Assembly (NCBI RefSeq): GCF_002224485.1 | Contig: NZ_CP022463.1 | Location: 746,119-810,118 of the forward strand | Direction: 5' to 3' | DNA from: Sinomonas sp. R1AF57 | Lineage (GTDB): Bacteria; Actinomycetota; Actinomycetes; Actinomycetales; Micrococcaceae | DNA: 64,000 nucleotides | In this document: positions 17,435 to 26,577 of the stretch, in pieces | Position numbering within the stretch: the first letter of the stretch is position 1 | Layout of the letters: every line of letters begins with the position of its first letter | The notes under the pieces: model-generated | Told to the model about the DNA's origin: nothing | Database searches by the model: none | What the model saw: only the letters and a program-made list of their open reading frames with translations | Made by a program: the position numbers and the translations under genes

Positions 17435-18304
17435 ATGACGACGACCGTGGCTGTCCTGGGCACCGGAATCATGGGCGCGGGCATGGCGCGCAACCTCGCC
17501 AAGGCGGGCTTTCAGGTGCGGGTGTGGAACCGGAGTCGGGACAGGGCCGAGCCGCTCGCGGACGCCGGCGCCGTCGTCGCCGGCTCCCCGGCGGAGGCTG
17601 TCGATGGCGCCGACGTTGTCGTGACCATGCTGTTCGACGAGCCGGCCACCGCGGAGGTGATGACGGAGGCGCTCCCGGCGATGCGTCCCGACGCCGTGTG
17701 GGTGCAGAGCGGCACGCTCGGCGTCGAGGAGACCGAACGCCTCGCCGACCGGGCCGCGGATGCCGGCGTGCGGTTCGTCGACGCCCCGGTCATGGGCACC
17801 CGCCAGCCGGCCGAGGAGGGCAAGCTCACCGTCCTCGCCGCCGGGCCCGAGGGAGTGCGCGACGCCGTCGCGCCCGTCTTCGACGCAATCGCTGTCCGCA
17901 CGGTGTGGGTGGGCGAGCGCCCGGGCGACGGGCACCGTCTCAAGCTCGTGGCCAACTCCTGGGTGGTCTCCGTGGTGGCCGCCACGGCGCAGTCCATCGA
18001 CCTCGCCTCCAGACTCGGCCTGGACCCGCAGATGTTCCTCGACACGATCGCCGGCGGCGCCTCCGACTGCACCTACGCCCAGATGAAGGGGCGGGCGATG
18101 ATCGCGGGCGAGTTCCCCACGAGCTTCCCGCTCGAAGGCGCGGCCAAGGACACCCGGCTCATCCTCGAGGCGATGGGCAGCGCCGGCGCCCGCTCGGACA
18201 TCATGGAGGCCCTCGCCGGCCTGTATGCGGAGGCGGCCGAGGCCGGCCACGGCAGCGACGACCTCGCCGCAGTCGTCACGGCCTTCCGCGGCACTCGCAG
18301 CTGA
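17435..18304 (+). CDS. NAD(P)-dependent beta-hydroxyacid dehydrogenase
   Basis: A 289-residue member of the 3-hydroxyisobutyrate/6-phosphogluconate dehydrogenase superfamily. The N-terminal Rossmann motif is VAVLGTGIMGAGMARNLAKAG. The substrate loop FVDAPVMGTRQPAEEGKLTV corresponds to the conserved DAPVSGG region, and the catalytic Lys is in HRLKLVANSW. Typical substrates are short beta-hydroxy acids or succinic semialdehyde-like carbonyls. ATG 17435 has an AGGAAG site. It stands alone, divergent from the ABC operon. Confidence 0.87.
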   Translation: MTTTVAVLGTGIMGAGMARNLAKAGFQVRVWNRSRDRAEPLADAGAVVAGSPAEAVDGADVVVTMLFDEPATAEVMTEALPAMRPDAVWVQSGTLGVEETERLADRAADAGVRFVDAPVMGTRQPAEEGKLTVLAAGPEGVRDAVAPVFDAIAVRTVWVGERPGDGHRLKLVANSWVVSVVAATAQSIDLASRLGLDPQMFLDTIAGGASDCTYAQMKGRAMIAGEFPTSFPLEGAAKDTRLILEAMGSAGARSDIMEALAGLYAEAAEAGHGSDDLAAVVTAFRGTRS

Positions 18305-18374
18305 GCCGCGTCGGGAGCACCCCGGCTGGGTAGTCTCTCCAGCGACCACCATCCGCGACGACGGGAGACCCACC

Positions 18375-19070
18375 ATGTCCTCGATCCTCATGATTGTCAC
18401 CGGCGCCAGCACGCTGCGGCTCACCGACGGGACGGAGCACCCCACGGGCTTCTGGGCCGAGGAGCTCGTCACGGCGCACCGCGAGCTCATCCGCGCGGGC
18501 CACTCCGTCACCATCACAACGCCCAAGGGAGCGGTCCCCGTCGCGGACGCCGTGAGCCTGGACCCCGAGCGCGTGGGCCGCGAGACCGCGGCGGACCTCT
18601 CCGCCTACCTCGAGGAGATCCGCTGGGAGCTCGAGTCCGCCCTCCCGCTCGACGCCGTCGTGGAGGAGTACGACGCCCTCGTGCTCCCGGGCGGCCACGG
18701 CCCCATGACGGACCTCGCCTTCGACCCCGAGGTGGGCCGCCTCCTCATCGAGGCCGACGAGGCCGGGAAGGTCATCGCCCCGTTCTGCCACGGGCCGGCA
18801 GCCCTCCTCGCCGCCAAGCGCGACGACGGCTCCAACGCCTTCGCGGGCCGCCGCGTCACCGCGTTCACCGACGAGGAGGAGCGCTCCGGCGGGACCGGCG
18901 AGAAGACGCCGTGGTTCGTCGAGACGGAGCTGCGCAAGGCTGGGCTCGTGGTCGAGGCAGGGAAGGCGTGGAGCGACCACGTGGTCGTGGACAGGAACCT
19001 CATCACGGGGCAGAACCCGCAGTCCAGCGCGTCGGTCGCGCAGGAGGTCATCAGGGAGCTGGGGGCGTAG
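18375..19070 (+). CDS. DJ-1/PfpI family protein (type 1 glutamine amidotransferase-like)
   Basis: A 231-residue protein of the DJ-1/PfpI superfamily. ALVLPGGHGPMTDL is the conserved glycine loop and IAPFCHGPAALLAA holds the nucleophile Cys-His pair near residue 138. The length and the insertion around residues 60-80 fit the Hsp31-like/YDR533C class (glyoxalase III or chaperone-type). The likely role is carbonyl or oxidative stress protection in the cytoplasm. The start is ATG at 18375 behind GGGAGACC. Confidence 0.83.
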   Translation: MSSILMIVTGASTLRLTDGTEHPTGFWAEELVTAHRELIRAGHSVTITTPKGAVPVADAVSLDPERVGRETAADLSAYLEEIRWELESALPLDAVVEEYDALVLPGGHGPMTDLAFDPEVGRLLIEADEAGKVIAPFCHGPAALLAAKRDDGSNAFAGRRVTAFTDEEERSGGTGEKTPWFVETELRKAGLVVEAGKAWSDHVVVDRNLITGQNPQSSASVAQEVIRELGA

Positions 19071-19090
19071 GGGACTCCACGCGGGCCGGA

Positions 19091-19756
19091 CTACTGCCGC
19101 GCGAGCCTGTAGGAGTGCTCGCGCAGCCGGCGCGTCCAGCCGTACGTCTGCGCCGTCGGCAGCTGGTTGAGCAGCGGGTCGAAGCGCAGCGGCGTGTCCT
19201 GGACCCGGCCGGCGGCGTCGAGCACGGGCGTGAGCCGGAGCGAGCCGCAGCGGTTCCACGGTCCGAGCGGCGTGGCCCAGAACAGCTCGAGGTCCCACCG
19301 GGCGTCGGGGCGGAAGCGCCCCGGCGCGCCTGGGTCCGCGCCGACCGTGCGCGCCCCGAGCAGGACCGCGCCCCGCGCCCCGCGGTACGGCATGAGGGAG
19401 GTCAGCCGCGCGAGGCCGGCCGTGCGGTGCATGAGCAGCGCGAACCTGCCGGGCACGCGCCAGCCGGTGGAGGCGAGCAGGAGGTCCGCGTCGGCGTCGT
19501 CCGCGCGGACGCGCACGGCGAGGCCGATGAAGTCCGGCCACGCCACGGGGAACCCGAACGAGCGCGACAGCCGCGCGGTCACCGGCAGGGACGCAGCGCC
19601 GTCGAGGAACGGGATGCCGGACGCGGCGCCCCTGAGCTCGAGCGTCCCGGACAGCAGGACTCCCTGGGTGTGGATGGGCCGGTTGGGACGGAACGCCTTG
19701 ACGACGCCGAAGGCCCCGGCGAAGAGCCGGCCGAAGAGGGTGGTCGGATGCGTCAT
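19091..19756 (-). CDS. Catalase-fold-like hypothetical protein (often annotated phosphodiesterase)
   Basis: A 221-residue protein with an N-terminal hydrophobic helix (TLFGRLFAGAFGVVKAFRP). The rest resembles a small actinobacterial family with a heme-catalase-like fold: IHTQGVLLSGTLEL, a PVTARLSRSFGFPVAWPDFIG strand region, DLLLASTGWR, and DLELFWATPLGPWNRCGSLRL. Database names such as phosphodiesterase are unsupported by any visible motif. It is divergent from the deaminase gene with a 57-bp spacer. Confidence 0.6.
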   Translation of the reverse strand: MTHPTTLFGRLFAGAFGVVKAFRPNRPIHTQGVLLSGTLELRGAASGIPFLDGAASLPVTARLSRSFGFPVAWPDFIGLAVRVRADDADADLLLASTGWRVPGRFALLMHRTAGLARLTSLMPYRGARGAVLLGARTVGADPGAPGRFRPDARWDLELFWATPLGPWNRCGSLRLTPVLDAAGRVQDTPLRFDPLLNQLPTAQTYGWTRRLREHSYRLARQ

Positions 19757-19813
19757 CCTCTGCAGTCTGCCAAAGAGCGGGACGGGCTGGAACCGTGTGC
19801 GAAGGTATACGCC

Positions 19814-20821
19814 ATGACCTTCGACGCCATGCTCCTGCCCAAGGCCGAACTGCACCTGCACATCGAGGGCACGCTCGAGCCGGAGCTCGCGTTCGAGCTC
19901 GCCGTGCGCAACGGCGTCCAGCTGCCCTTCGCCTCGGTCGAGGAGCTGCGCGCCGCGTACTCGTTCACTGACCTGCAGTCCTTCCTCGACCTCTACTACG
20001 CGTGCATGGAGGTGCTCCGCACGCGCGAGGACTTCCGCGACCTCGCCTCCGCGTACCTGCGCCGCGCCGCGGCCGAGGGCGTCCGCCACGCCGAGCTCTT
20101 CTTCGACGCCCAGGCGCACACCGCGCGCGGCGTGCCGTTCGGTGACGTCGTGGGCGGCCTGCAGGACGCGCTCGACGACGCCGCCCTCCTCGGGCTCAGC
20201 GGCGGCCTCATCCTGTGCTTCCTCCGCGACCAGCCGATCGAGGACGCCGAGGCCGCGTGGGCCGAGGCGAAGGGGCACCTGGGTGCGATCATCGGCGTCG
20301 GCCTCGACTCCGCCGAGGTCGGCAACCCGGCCGGGAAGTTCGAGGGGATCTTCGCCGAGGCCCGCGCGCTGGGGCTGCACGCGGTCGCGCACGCGGGGGA
20401 GGAAGGCGGCCCCGAGTACGTGTGGGACGCGATGCGGAGCCTCGGCGCGGAGCGGATCGACCACGGGATCCGGTGCCTCGAGGACCCCGAGCTGGTCCGC
20501 CACCTGGTGGACCACCGGGTGCCGCTGACGGTGTGCCCGTTCTCGAACGTGCGGCTGAGGGCCGTGGACACGCTCGCGGACCACCCGCTGCCGGCCATGC
20601 TGCGCGCCGGGCTGCACGTGACGGTGAACTCCGACGATCCCGCCTACTTCGGCGGGTACGCCGGCGAGAACATCGAGGCGGTCGCGGAGCAGTTCGCCCT
20701 GGGCCGGGAGGACCTCGCCCTGCTCGCGCGGAACTCCGTCGCCGCGAGCTTCGCGTCCGAGGAGCGCAAGGCCGAGCTGTCCGCCGAGATCGACGCGTGG
20801 GAGGGCTCCCACGGCGGTTGA
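19814..20821 (+). CDS. Adenine deaminase-type member of the adenosine deaminase family
   Basis: A 335-residue amidohydrolase. Zinc ligands lie in KAELHLHIEGT near residue 12-20, HAVAHAGEEGG (His plus catalytic Glu), ERIDHGIRC, and VTVNSDDPAYFGGY. The HAGEE and NSDDPAYFGG forms are characteristic of the Aah1/bacterial ADE subgroup that deaminates adenine to hypoxanthine rather than adenosine. It acts in purine salvage in the cytoplasm. The start is ATG at 19814; the upstream open frame is antisense to the neighbouring gene. Confidence 0.87.
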   Translation: MTFDAMLLPKAELHLHIEGTLEPELAFELAVRNGVQLPFASVEELRAAYSFTDLQSFLDLYYACMEVLRTREDFRDLASAYLRRAAAEGVRHAELFFDAQAHTARGVPFGDVVGGLQDALDDAALLGLSGGLILCFLRDQPIEDAEAAWAEAKGHLGAIIGVGLDSAEVGNPAGKFEGIFAEARALGLHAVAHAGEEGGPEYVWDAMRSLGAERIDHGIRCLEDPELVRHLVDHRVPLTVCPFSNVRLRAVDTLADHPLPAMLRAGLHVTVNSDDPAYFGGYAGENIEAVAEQFALGREDLALLARNSVAASFASEERKAELSAEIDAWEGSHGG

Positions 20822-20923
20822 GCCGGAGCGCGGATGGGTACCGATGGACTACCGGAGCGACTCGATCCGTCACCGGCACCGGGCCGGTTGACCCGGGATG
20901 CCGGCCGCTGAAAGGCTGAGACC

Positions 20924-21886
20924 GTGAGCACAACGCCATCGGGCCTGCCGCTGGCGACGCGGCTTGCGCGGGCCGGCGTGCCCGACTCGCTCGCCGCGGT
21001 CCTCGCCGAGACCTGCACCATGGCCGGAGCGGAGCGCCACGGGGAGGCGGCGCGGTGCGTGCTCGACCAGGCCGGCGCCCGGCCCGTGGTGGAGTGGCTC
21101 GAAGGCCAGCTGGAGGCCGAGCCCGGGCCGCGGGAGGCGGTCGTCGCGATGCTGGGTGCGGCGGCGGTGCTGTTCGGTGCCGAGGAAGCCGGGCGGCTGG
21201 TGCTGCGCCACGTTCCCGAGGCTGCCGAGGTGCTCGGCGAGATGGCGCACGAGGCCGAGGACGAGGCCATCGAGGACCCGCTGCTCGCCACGGCGGCGAA
21301 GGCGGAGCCGATGATGATGCGGGCGGCGCTCGAGCACGCGGCCGCCTCGGACCCGGAGTACAACCACGAGCTCTACATGGACGAGTCCGTGCTCCTTCCC
21401 GGGTTCCTGCTCCTCGACCAGGGAGACGCCGACCCGGTCGAGCTGAACGGCGCCCTCGTGAGCACGCCGCGCGGGTTCGCGTTCGTCCTCACCGACGGGA
21501 TGCTCTCGCCCGCGACGGCGGCACTGCTGCCCGCGGGCGTGCCCGAGAAGGGCGCCGTGCTGTTCGCGCTGGACACGCTCGAGGGTGCGGTGTTCCTCGT
21601 GCCGCACTCCTTCGGCCTCCTCGGCACCGACCGGGTCGACGGCACGGACCGCCCGGATGGCACCGACCGGGTCGACGGCACGGACCGCCCGGACGACGCC
21701 CTGCCCCTGGACATCGGGCCGAGCCCGGACGGTGACCTGTACGCCCACTTCGAGCTGCCCCGGGGCGAGACGGTCAGCCTCTGCCTCGCGTACTCCCAGT
21801 GGCCCGGGGGGAAGCAGGAGGTCCTGCGGCGGCGGTTCGAGACCGTCGTGCAGCGGGTCGCCGACGCGCTGCGGCGCTCAGCCTGA
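20924..21886 (+). CDS. Hypothetical protein with internal DGTDR repeat
   Basis: A 320-residue acidic protein, no family recognised. The N-terminal ~110 residues are helical and Ala-rich. The centre alternates strands (VEWLEGQLEAEPG, GFAFVLTDGMLSPATAALL). A short repeat GTDRVDGTDRPD occurs twice near residues 235-258, then PDGDLYAHFELPRGETVSLC. No signal peptide or membrane segment. The start is GTG at 20924 with AAGG upstream. Cytoplasmic role unknown. Confidence 0.55.
   Translation: MSTTPSGLPLATRLARAGVPDSLAAVLAETCTMAGAERHGEAARCVLDQAGARPVVEWLEGQLEAEPGPREAVVAMLGAAAVLFGAEEAGRLVLRHVPEAAEVLGEMAHEAEDEAIEDPLLATAAKAEPMMMRAALEHAAASDPEYNHELYMDESVLLPGFLLLDQGDADPVELNGALVSTPRGFAFVLTDGMLSPATAALLPAGVPEKGAVLFALDTLEGAVFLVPHSFGLLGTDRVDGTDRPDGTDRVDGTDRPDDALPLDIGPSPDGDLYAHFELPRGETVSLCLAYSQWPGGKQEVLRRRFETVVQRVADALRRSA
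21623..21694 (+). repeat. Two tandem 36-bp copies inside the hypothetical gene
   Basis: Two in-frame 36-bp units (21623-21658 and 21659-21694) that differ only at the last base. Each encodes GTDRVDGTDRPD. The near identity indicates a recent duplication. Confidence 0.9.
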
Positions 21887-22071
21887 CAGCGGCGCTCACC
21901 GCGGGCCGAGAGCTCACACTCCCAGCCGCACCCCACTGAGTTCCTCGGAGCGCGCCACGAGCTGCGCGACAGCGCGAAATGCCCCAGGTGGCTCGTGCCG
22001 GCAGGAGGGGCCGGAGCGCCGGGCTCGACGCCGGCTGGTTGAGACCCACCCCGGCTCGCCACCGCCGGCAT

Positions 22072-22404
22072 CTACTTGACCGGGAGCGAGGCCGCGTAGT
22101 CGACGCCGACGCGTACCCACCGGTCGAGCGCGTCGTCGAGCTCGACGGCCTCCCGGGAGACGCGGAGCCATCCGTCCATGGCCTTGCCGTGCATGACGGC
22201 GCGCTCGACGCCGGGGTTCGCGCAGAGGTCCGCGCTCGCGGCCGGATCGGCCCGGAGCAGCAGCCCGCCCTCGCCGCTCGCGGCCACGGCCATGTTCCCT
22301 CCGACGAGGAACGCGAGCCCGCCGAACATCTTCTTCTCGGTCGCGTCGGCCATGCCGGCGACGGTATGCCGGACGCGGTCCGCCAGTTCAGGGTCGTAAG
22401 CCAT
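22072..22404 (-). CDS. TfoX N-terminal domain family protein
   Basis: A 110-residue protein with the TfoX/Sxy N-terminal fold: VAGMADATEKKMFGGLAFLVGGNMAVAA is the hallmark region, then LLLRADPAASADLCANPG and a WLRVSREAVELDD helix. In gamma-proteobacteria full-length TfoX regulates competence; standalone actinobacterial copies have no known role. The start is ATG at 22404. Divergent from the alcohol dehydrogenase gene across 100 bp. Confidence 0.78.
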   Translation of the reverse strand: MAYDPELADRVRHTVAGMADATEKKMFGGLAFLVGGNMAVAASGEGGLLLRADPAASADLCANPGVERAVMHGKAMDGWLRVSREAVELDDALDRWVRVGVDYAASLPVK

Positions 22405-22504
22405 GCGCTCATCCTGCGGTGCGGGGGCGTCTGGGGCAATGATGGATGGGCACAGAGCGGATGAGCGTTCACGTCCCGAGAACATCCGAGATCAAGGAGC
22501 ACCG

Positions 22505-23623
22505 ATGCCAGCCACCCGCACGATCCGCGGCGCTGTCCTGAACACCATGGAGGCGGAGCAGCCGTACGCCGCCAGCCGGCCCATCACCATCGACGAGCTC
22601 GAGCTCGAAGGCCCCGACCCCGGAGAGCTCCTGGTCCGCATCGAGGCGGCGGGACTGTGCCACTCGGACCTCTCCGTGGTCAACGGCTCGCGCCCGCGCC
22701 CGCTGCCGATGCTGCTGGGCCACGAGGCCGCGGGCATCGTCGAGGAGGTGGGCGAGGGGGTCGCCGTCGCGCCGGGCCAGCGGGTCGTCATGACCTTCCT
22801 GCCCCGCTGCGGCGAGTGCGCCGCGTGCGCCACCGACGGGCGCCTGCCGTGCGAGCGGGGCAGCGCCGCGAACGCCGCCGGGACGCTCCTCACCGGCACC
22901 CGGCACCTCACGCGGGCCGGTGAGGAGGTCCAGCACCACCTCGGCGTCTCCGGCTTCGCGACGTACGCGGTGGTCGACGAGCGCTCGGTTGTCCCCGTCG
23001 GCGACGACGTCCCGCCCACGGTCGCCGCGCTGCTCGGCTGCGCCGTGCTCACCGGCGGCGGGGCGCTGCTCAACGCCGGCAGGATCACGCCGGAGACGAG
23101 AGTCGCCGTCGTGGGCCTCGGGGGAGTGGGAATGGCCGGGCTGCTGACCGCGCTCGCCACCGGCTGCCGGGTCGTGGCGGTGGACGCGCAGGAGTCCAAG
23201 CTCGCGACCGCGCGCGAGTGGGGCGCCGCGGAGGCGTTCACCCCGGCGGAGGCGATCGAGCGCAAGGTCGAGGCGGACGTCGTGCTCGAGGCCGTGGGCC
23301 ACCCGCGCGCGTTCGAGACCGCGTACCGGCTCCTGGGCCTGGGCGGCACGCTCGTGACCGTCGGGCTCCCGGCGCCGGGGGCGACCGCCGAGATCGAGCC
23401 GCTGCAGCTGACCGCGAAGGCCGAGACGGTCGTGGGCAGCTACCTCGGCTCCGCCGTGCCGAAGCGGGACGTGCCCGCCTTCGAGCGGCTCTGGCGCGAG
23501 GGCCGCCTCCCGCTCGAGCGGCTCGTCTCCCGGCGCATCACCCTCGACGAGATCAACGAGGGCATGGACGCCCTCGCCTCGGGCTCGGTGATCCGCCAGG
23601 TGGTGACGTTCGACGCCGGGTGA
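22505..23623 (+). CDS. Zinc-dependent alcohol dehydrogenase (MDR family, class III-like)
   Basis: A 372-residue medium-chain dehydrogenase. Catalytic zinc ligands are Cys in GLCHSDLS and His in GHEAAGIVEEVG. The structural-zinc lobe CGECAACATDGRLPC keeps four Cys. The Rossmann motif is VVGLGGVGMAGLL. It oxidises primary alcohols or S-adducts with NAD(P); its nearest style is the Zn-ADH/FDH-like group of actinobacteria. ATG 22505 has an AAGGAG site. Downstream, it converges with the CHAD gene after 27 bp. Confidence 0.88.
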   Translation: MPATRTIRGAVLNTMEAEQPYAASRPITIDELELEGPDPGELLVRIEAAGLCHSDLSVVNGSRPRPLPMLLGHEAAGIVEEVGEGVAVAPGQRVVMTFLPRCGECAACATDGRLPCERGSAANAAGTLLTGTRHLTRAGEEVQHHLGVSGFATYAVVDERSVVPVGDDVPPTVAALLGCAVLTGGGALLNAGRITPETRVAVVGLGGVGMAGLLTALATGCRVVAVDAQESKLATAREWGAAEAFTPAEAIERKVEADVVLEAVGHPRAFETAYRLLGLGGTLVTVGLPAPGATAEIEPLQLTAKAETVVGSYLGSAVPKRDVPAFERLWREGRLPLERLVSRRITLDEINEGMDALASGSVIRQVVTFDAG

Positions 23624-23650
23624 GCGGCCGGCGTCGTGCGCCGCGCCCGG

Positions 23651-25222
23651 TCAGGGGTGGCGTTCGGTGAAGTCGGCCCAGTCGAGGGCGAACCGCGTGC
23701 GAGCCTCCGCGGCGCGCTGCTGCTCGAGGGCGTGCAGGCGGCCGAAGCTGAACGCGCTGTCGCCCTCCTCGTGGGCCTGGGCGGCGAGATCGAGCAGGTG
23801 CCCGCGGCTCACGACGCTGTCCTGGAGCTCGCCGAGGGTCTCCTGGATCTGCTCGGCCGCCTTGGCGAGCCGCTTGGCCCGCTTGCCCAGGACGGGGCGG
23901 GCGGCCTCGGCCGCGTAGCGGAGCCGCTTGGCCTTCTTGCGCACCTCGTGCAGGGCGGCGTCGACGGTGTCCTGGTCCGCGTCGGCGTCCTCGGCCTCCT
24001 CGGCGGCGTCGACGGTGTCCTGGTCCGCGTCGGCGTCCTCGGCCTCCTCGGCGGCGTCGACGGCGTCGTGGAGGCGCTCGATGTCCTTCGCGACGCGCTT
24101 CGCGACGGCCTTGCGGGCTGCCTTCGCGGCCCGCTCGGTCAGGGGCGGCTCGGCGAGGAAGGCGTCGAGGGTGTCGAGGAGGCGGAAGTAGCGCTCGCTG
24201 TCCAGCGCGACGAGGCCCACCTCGTGCGCCTGCCGATACCGGGCCTCCGACTCGCGGCGGATCCGGTCCGCGACCGGACCCACCACGAGCGCTCCCGGCT
24301 CGGCGCCGGCCAGCTCCGCGAGCCGCTCGCGCATGACCTCGACGTCGCGCGCCTGGCCCACGGTCTGGGAGAGCCACTTGAGTTCGTCCCGGAGCCGGTT
24401 GGCCCTCTCCGCGTCCACGAACGGGCGGAACGTCGCCAGGGCCGAGCGCATGCGGCGTACGGCGACCCTGAGCTGGTGCACGGCGTCGGGCGCGTCCTGG
24501 CGCACCTGCGGGTCCATCGCCTTCAGCGCCTCCGCCTGCCCTCGCAGGCGGGCCAGGAGGACGACGCCGGCGGGACCCTTCCGCTTCGGCCTCTCCGCGC
24601 GCTCGGGCAGCACCGGGTAGGAGGGGCCGAGGGCGCGGGCCAGTTTCGACGGGAGCTCCGCGGGGTGCACGCCCCCATCGGCGAGGAGGTCGTCGGCCGC
24701 TGACAGGAGCTCTTCCTCGCCCCCGATGAGTTCGATCTCCCACTCCCGCCACGCCTGCCGCAGGCCGCCCGAGGGAGGCGCCTCGGACTCGACGTGGTCG
24801 TCGCAGAACTCCGCGAGCGCGGTGCCTTCCGCGTCGAGCAGCAGCACCACCGTGCGTCGGGTCTTCAGTCGGGCGACCGGGCGGAGGTCCCTGGCCCGGG
24901 TGTGCACCGAGACGAGGTGCCGGAGCCGCTCCGGCACCCGCGCGGCGTCGGCCCCGAGCGGTTCGGTCACCTCGGTCCGCGCGCCCCCCTTGCCGGGGAG
25001 CTTGAGGTGCCAGCCGGCGTCCTTGCCGCCCGTGCGCCGGCGCAGGGTGATGCGGTTCGCGGCCAGGGCGAAGTCCTCGGTGTCGAAGTAGACCGCCTCG
25101 AGGGTGTGCGTGACGGGCGCGCCGACGCGTCTCACCTCGGGCAGGCCTTCGAGGGAGGGGATCGGGGTGGCTGCCTCGACGGTGTACTTGCGTTCCACCT
25201 CGAGGGCGTCCTGGGCGGCCAT
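23651..25222 (-). CDS. CYTH-CHAD domain protein
   Basis: A 523-residue fusion. The N-terminal CYTH (triphosphate tunnel) domain starts with EVERKYTVEAATPIPSL, the ExExK motif, and holds KLPGKGGARTEVTEPL. The C-terminal CHAD domain has VHQLRVAVRRMRSAL and scattered conserved His/Arg for polyphosphate binding. Such fusions bind or hydrolyse polyphosphate or triphosphates. An acidic insertion around residue 390-425 (EEAEDADADQDTVDAA, twice) interrupts the second CHAD half. The start is ATG at 25222. Confidence 0.9.
   Translation of the reverse strand: MAAQDALEVERKYTVEAATPIPSLEGLPEVRRVGAPVTHTLEAVYFDTEDFALAANRITLRRRTGGKDAGWHLKLPGKGGARTEVTEPLGADAARVPERLRHLVSVHTRARDLRPVARLKTRRTVVLLLDAEGTALAEFCDDHVESEAPPSGGLRQAWREWEIELIGGEEELLSAADDLLADGGVHPAELPSKLARALGPSYPVLPERAERPKRKGPAGVVLLARLRGQAEALKAMDPQVRQDAPDAVHQLRVAVRRMRSALATFRPFVDAERANRLRDELKWLSQTVGQARDVEVMRERLAELAGAEPGALVVGPVADRIRRESEARYRQAHEVGLVALDSERYFRLLDTLDAFLAEPPLTERAAKAARKAVAKRVAKDIERLHDAVDAAEEAEDADADQDTVDAAEEAEDADADQDTVDAALHEVRKKAKRLRYAAEAARPVLGKRAKRLAKAAEQIQETLGELQDSVVSRGHLLDLAAQAHEEGDSAFSFGRLHALEQQRAAEARTRFALDWADFTERHP
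23955..24050 (-). repeat. Perfect 48-bp tandem duplication in the CHAD coding region
   Basis: Units 23955-24002 and 24003-24050 are identical, and the next 13 bp restart the unit before diverging. It adds 16 acidic residues in frame. The perfect identity suggests a recent, length-variable linker. Confidence 0.9.
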
Positions 25223-25376
25223 GAGCCCAGCCTACGGTTGGGGCAGCCGGGGCGCACTGGGCGACCGACCGAGCGGGCACTGCGCCTCGGCACGCGGGCA
25301 GGCCTTCCGCCTCTGGCCTGTTCATGGGTATCGGGGCAGGCTGGGCTGCGACGGATGGCGCGCGGAAGGTTGCAGG

Positions 25377-26558
25377 ATGGCCGAGGCAGCGGATCTCGGA
25401 AGGACCCGTACTGACGGCGGCGCCGCACGCCTCGTCTACCTCGACGTCCTCAGGGTCCTGATCGTCGGCATGGTGATCGTCCACCACGCCGCACAAGCCT
25501 ACGGACCCACGGGTGGATTCTGGCCGGTCAAGGACGCGGCGACGAGCGACCTGTTCCGCCCCTTCTACACGGTCAACGCCGCAGTCGGCCTGGGCCTGCT
25601 CTTCCTCATCGCAGGCTTCTTCACGCCGAGGTCGTGCGACCGGAAGGGCGCGCGCCGGTTCCTGCGGGAGCGATGGGTGCGGATCGGTGTCCCGCTTGTG
25701 TTCTTCATCGTGGCAGTGAACGTTCCCCTGGTCTGGCTGGCCCTGGGGCGACCGTCTCTCGGCGCGCTCGTTGCAGCGCTCTACGACGGCGCGTGGCAGC
25801 CTGCTTACCTGCACCTCTGGTTCCTCGGCCATCTCCTGCTCTACACCCTCGCCTATGTTGCGGTCGCACGGGTCTCGGCTGTGGGCCGCCTCCGGCGCCG
25901 CACGCCTTTGCCACCGCCCGGCCACGGGGCGATTCTTGCCTTCGTCGGGGCGCTCGTGCTGGTCACCTGGGTCGTCCGGTGGTGGTTCTCCGTCGATGAC
26001 TGGATTCCGCTGTTCTTTGCCGTCCCCGCCGAGCCGGCGAACATGGCGCAGTACATGAGCCTGTTCGTGGTGGGCGTCCTCGCCTATCGCAATTCCTGGT
26101 TCGAGCGCATCCCCCGCGGCGTGGGCGTCGTGTGGCTGTGCATCGCGCTTGCCGCGGCCGCCGCGGTCTTCTCGTTCCAGGTCCTCGGCCTCTGGACGAC
26201 GGTGACGGCGACGGGGGGTCCAGACTGGCGCTCAGCACTCCGTGTGACGCTCGAGATCCTGATCTGCGCGGGACTCTCGGTGGGCCTCGTCGTCGTGCTT
26301 CGCGAGGCGCTGCGGCGGGAGCGGCCGTTCATGGCGGCGATGGCGCGCGCCAGCTATGCGGCCTACATCCTCCACGTGTACATCGTCGTGGGGCTGCAGG
26401 TGGCGATCCTGCAGCCGGCGTGGCCCGCAGGAGTCAAGTTCCTCCTCGTCGCCGTGTTCGGGCTGCTGTTCTCCTTCGGCGCCGCCCACCTCTCGGGGAA
26501 GGTGCCCGGACTGAGGGTGCTGCTCGGCACAGCTCCACGGCTCAGGCAGCAGGCCTGA
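25377..26558 (+). CDS. Acyltransferase 3 family membrane protein
   Basis: A 393-residue protein with about 10 membrane segments. The N-terminal LVYLDVLRVLIVGMVIVHHA contains the family Arg and His (HH) of the acyltransferase-3/OafB domain. Further in is FLIAGFFTPRSCDRKGARRFL, and a C-terminal ASYAAYILHVYIVVGLQ. Members O-acylate surface sugars or lipids, or act as membrane acyl transporters; this substrate is unknown. The start is ATG at 25377; the frame is open further upstream but overlaps the divergent CHAD promoter. It converges with the DUF4386-like gene. Confidence 0.85.
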   Translation: MAEAADLGRTRTDGGAARLVYLDVLRVLIVGMVIVHHAAQAYGPTGGFWPVKDAATSDLFRPFYTVNAAVGLGLLFLIAGFFTPRSCDRKGARRFLRERWVRIGVPLVFFIVAVNVPLVWLALGRPSLGALVAALYDGAWQPAYLHLWFLGHLLLYTLAYVAVARVSAVGRLRRRTPLPPPGHGAILAFVGALVLVTWVVRWWFSVDDWIPLFFAVPAEPANMAQYMSLFVVGVLAYRNSWFERIPRGVGVVWLCIALAAAAAVFSFQVLGLWTTVTATGGPDWRSALRVTLEILICAGLSVGLVVVLREALRRERPFMAAMARASYAAYILHVYIVVGLQVAILQPAWPAGVKFLLVAVFGLLFSFGAAHLSGKVPGLRVLLGTAPRLRQQA

Positions 26559-26577
26559 CCGGGCCCACGGTGCCCCT

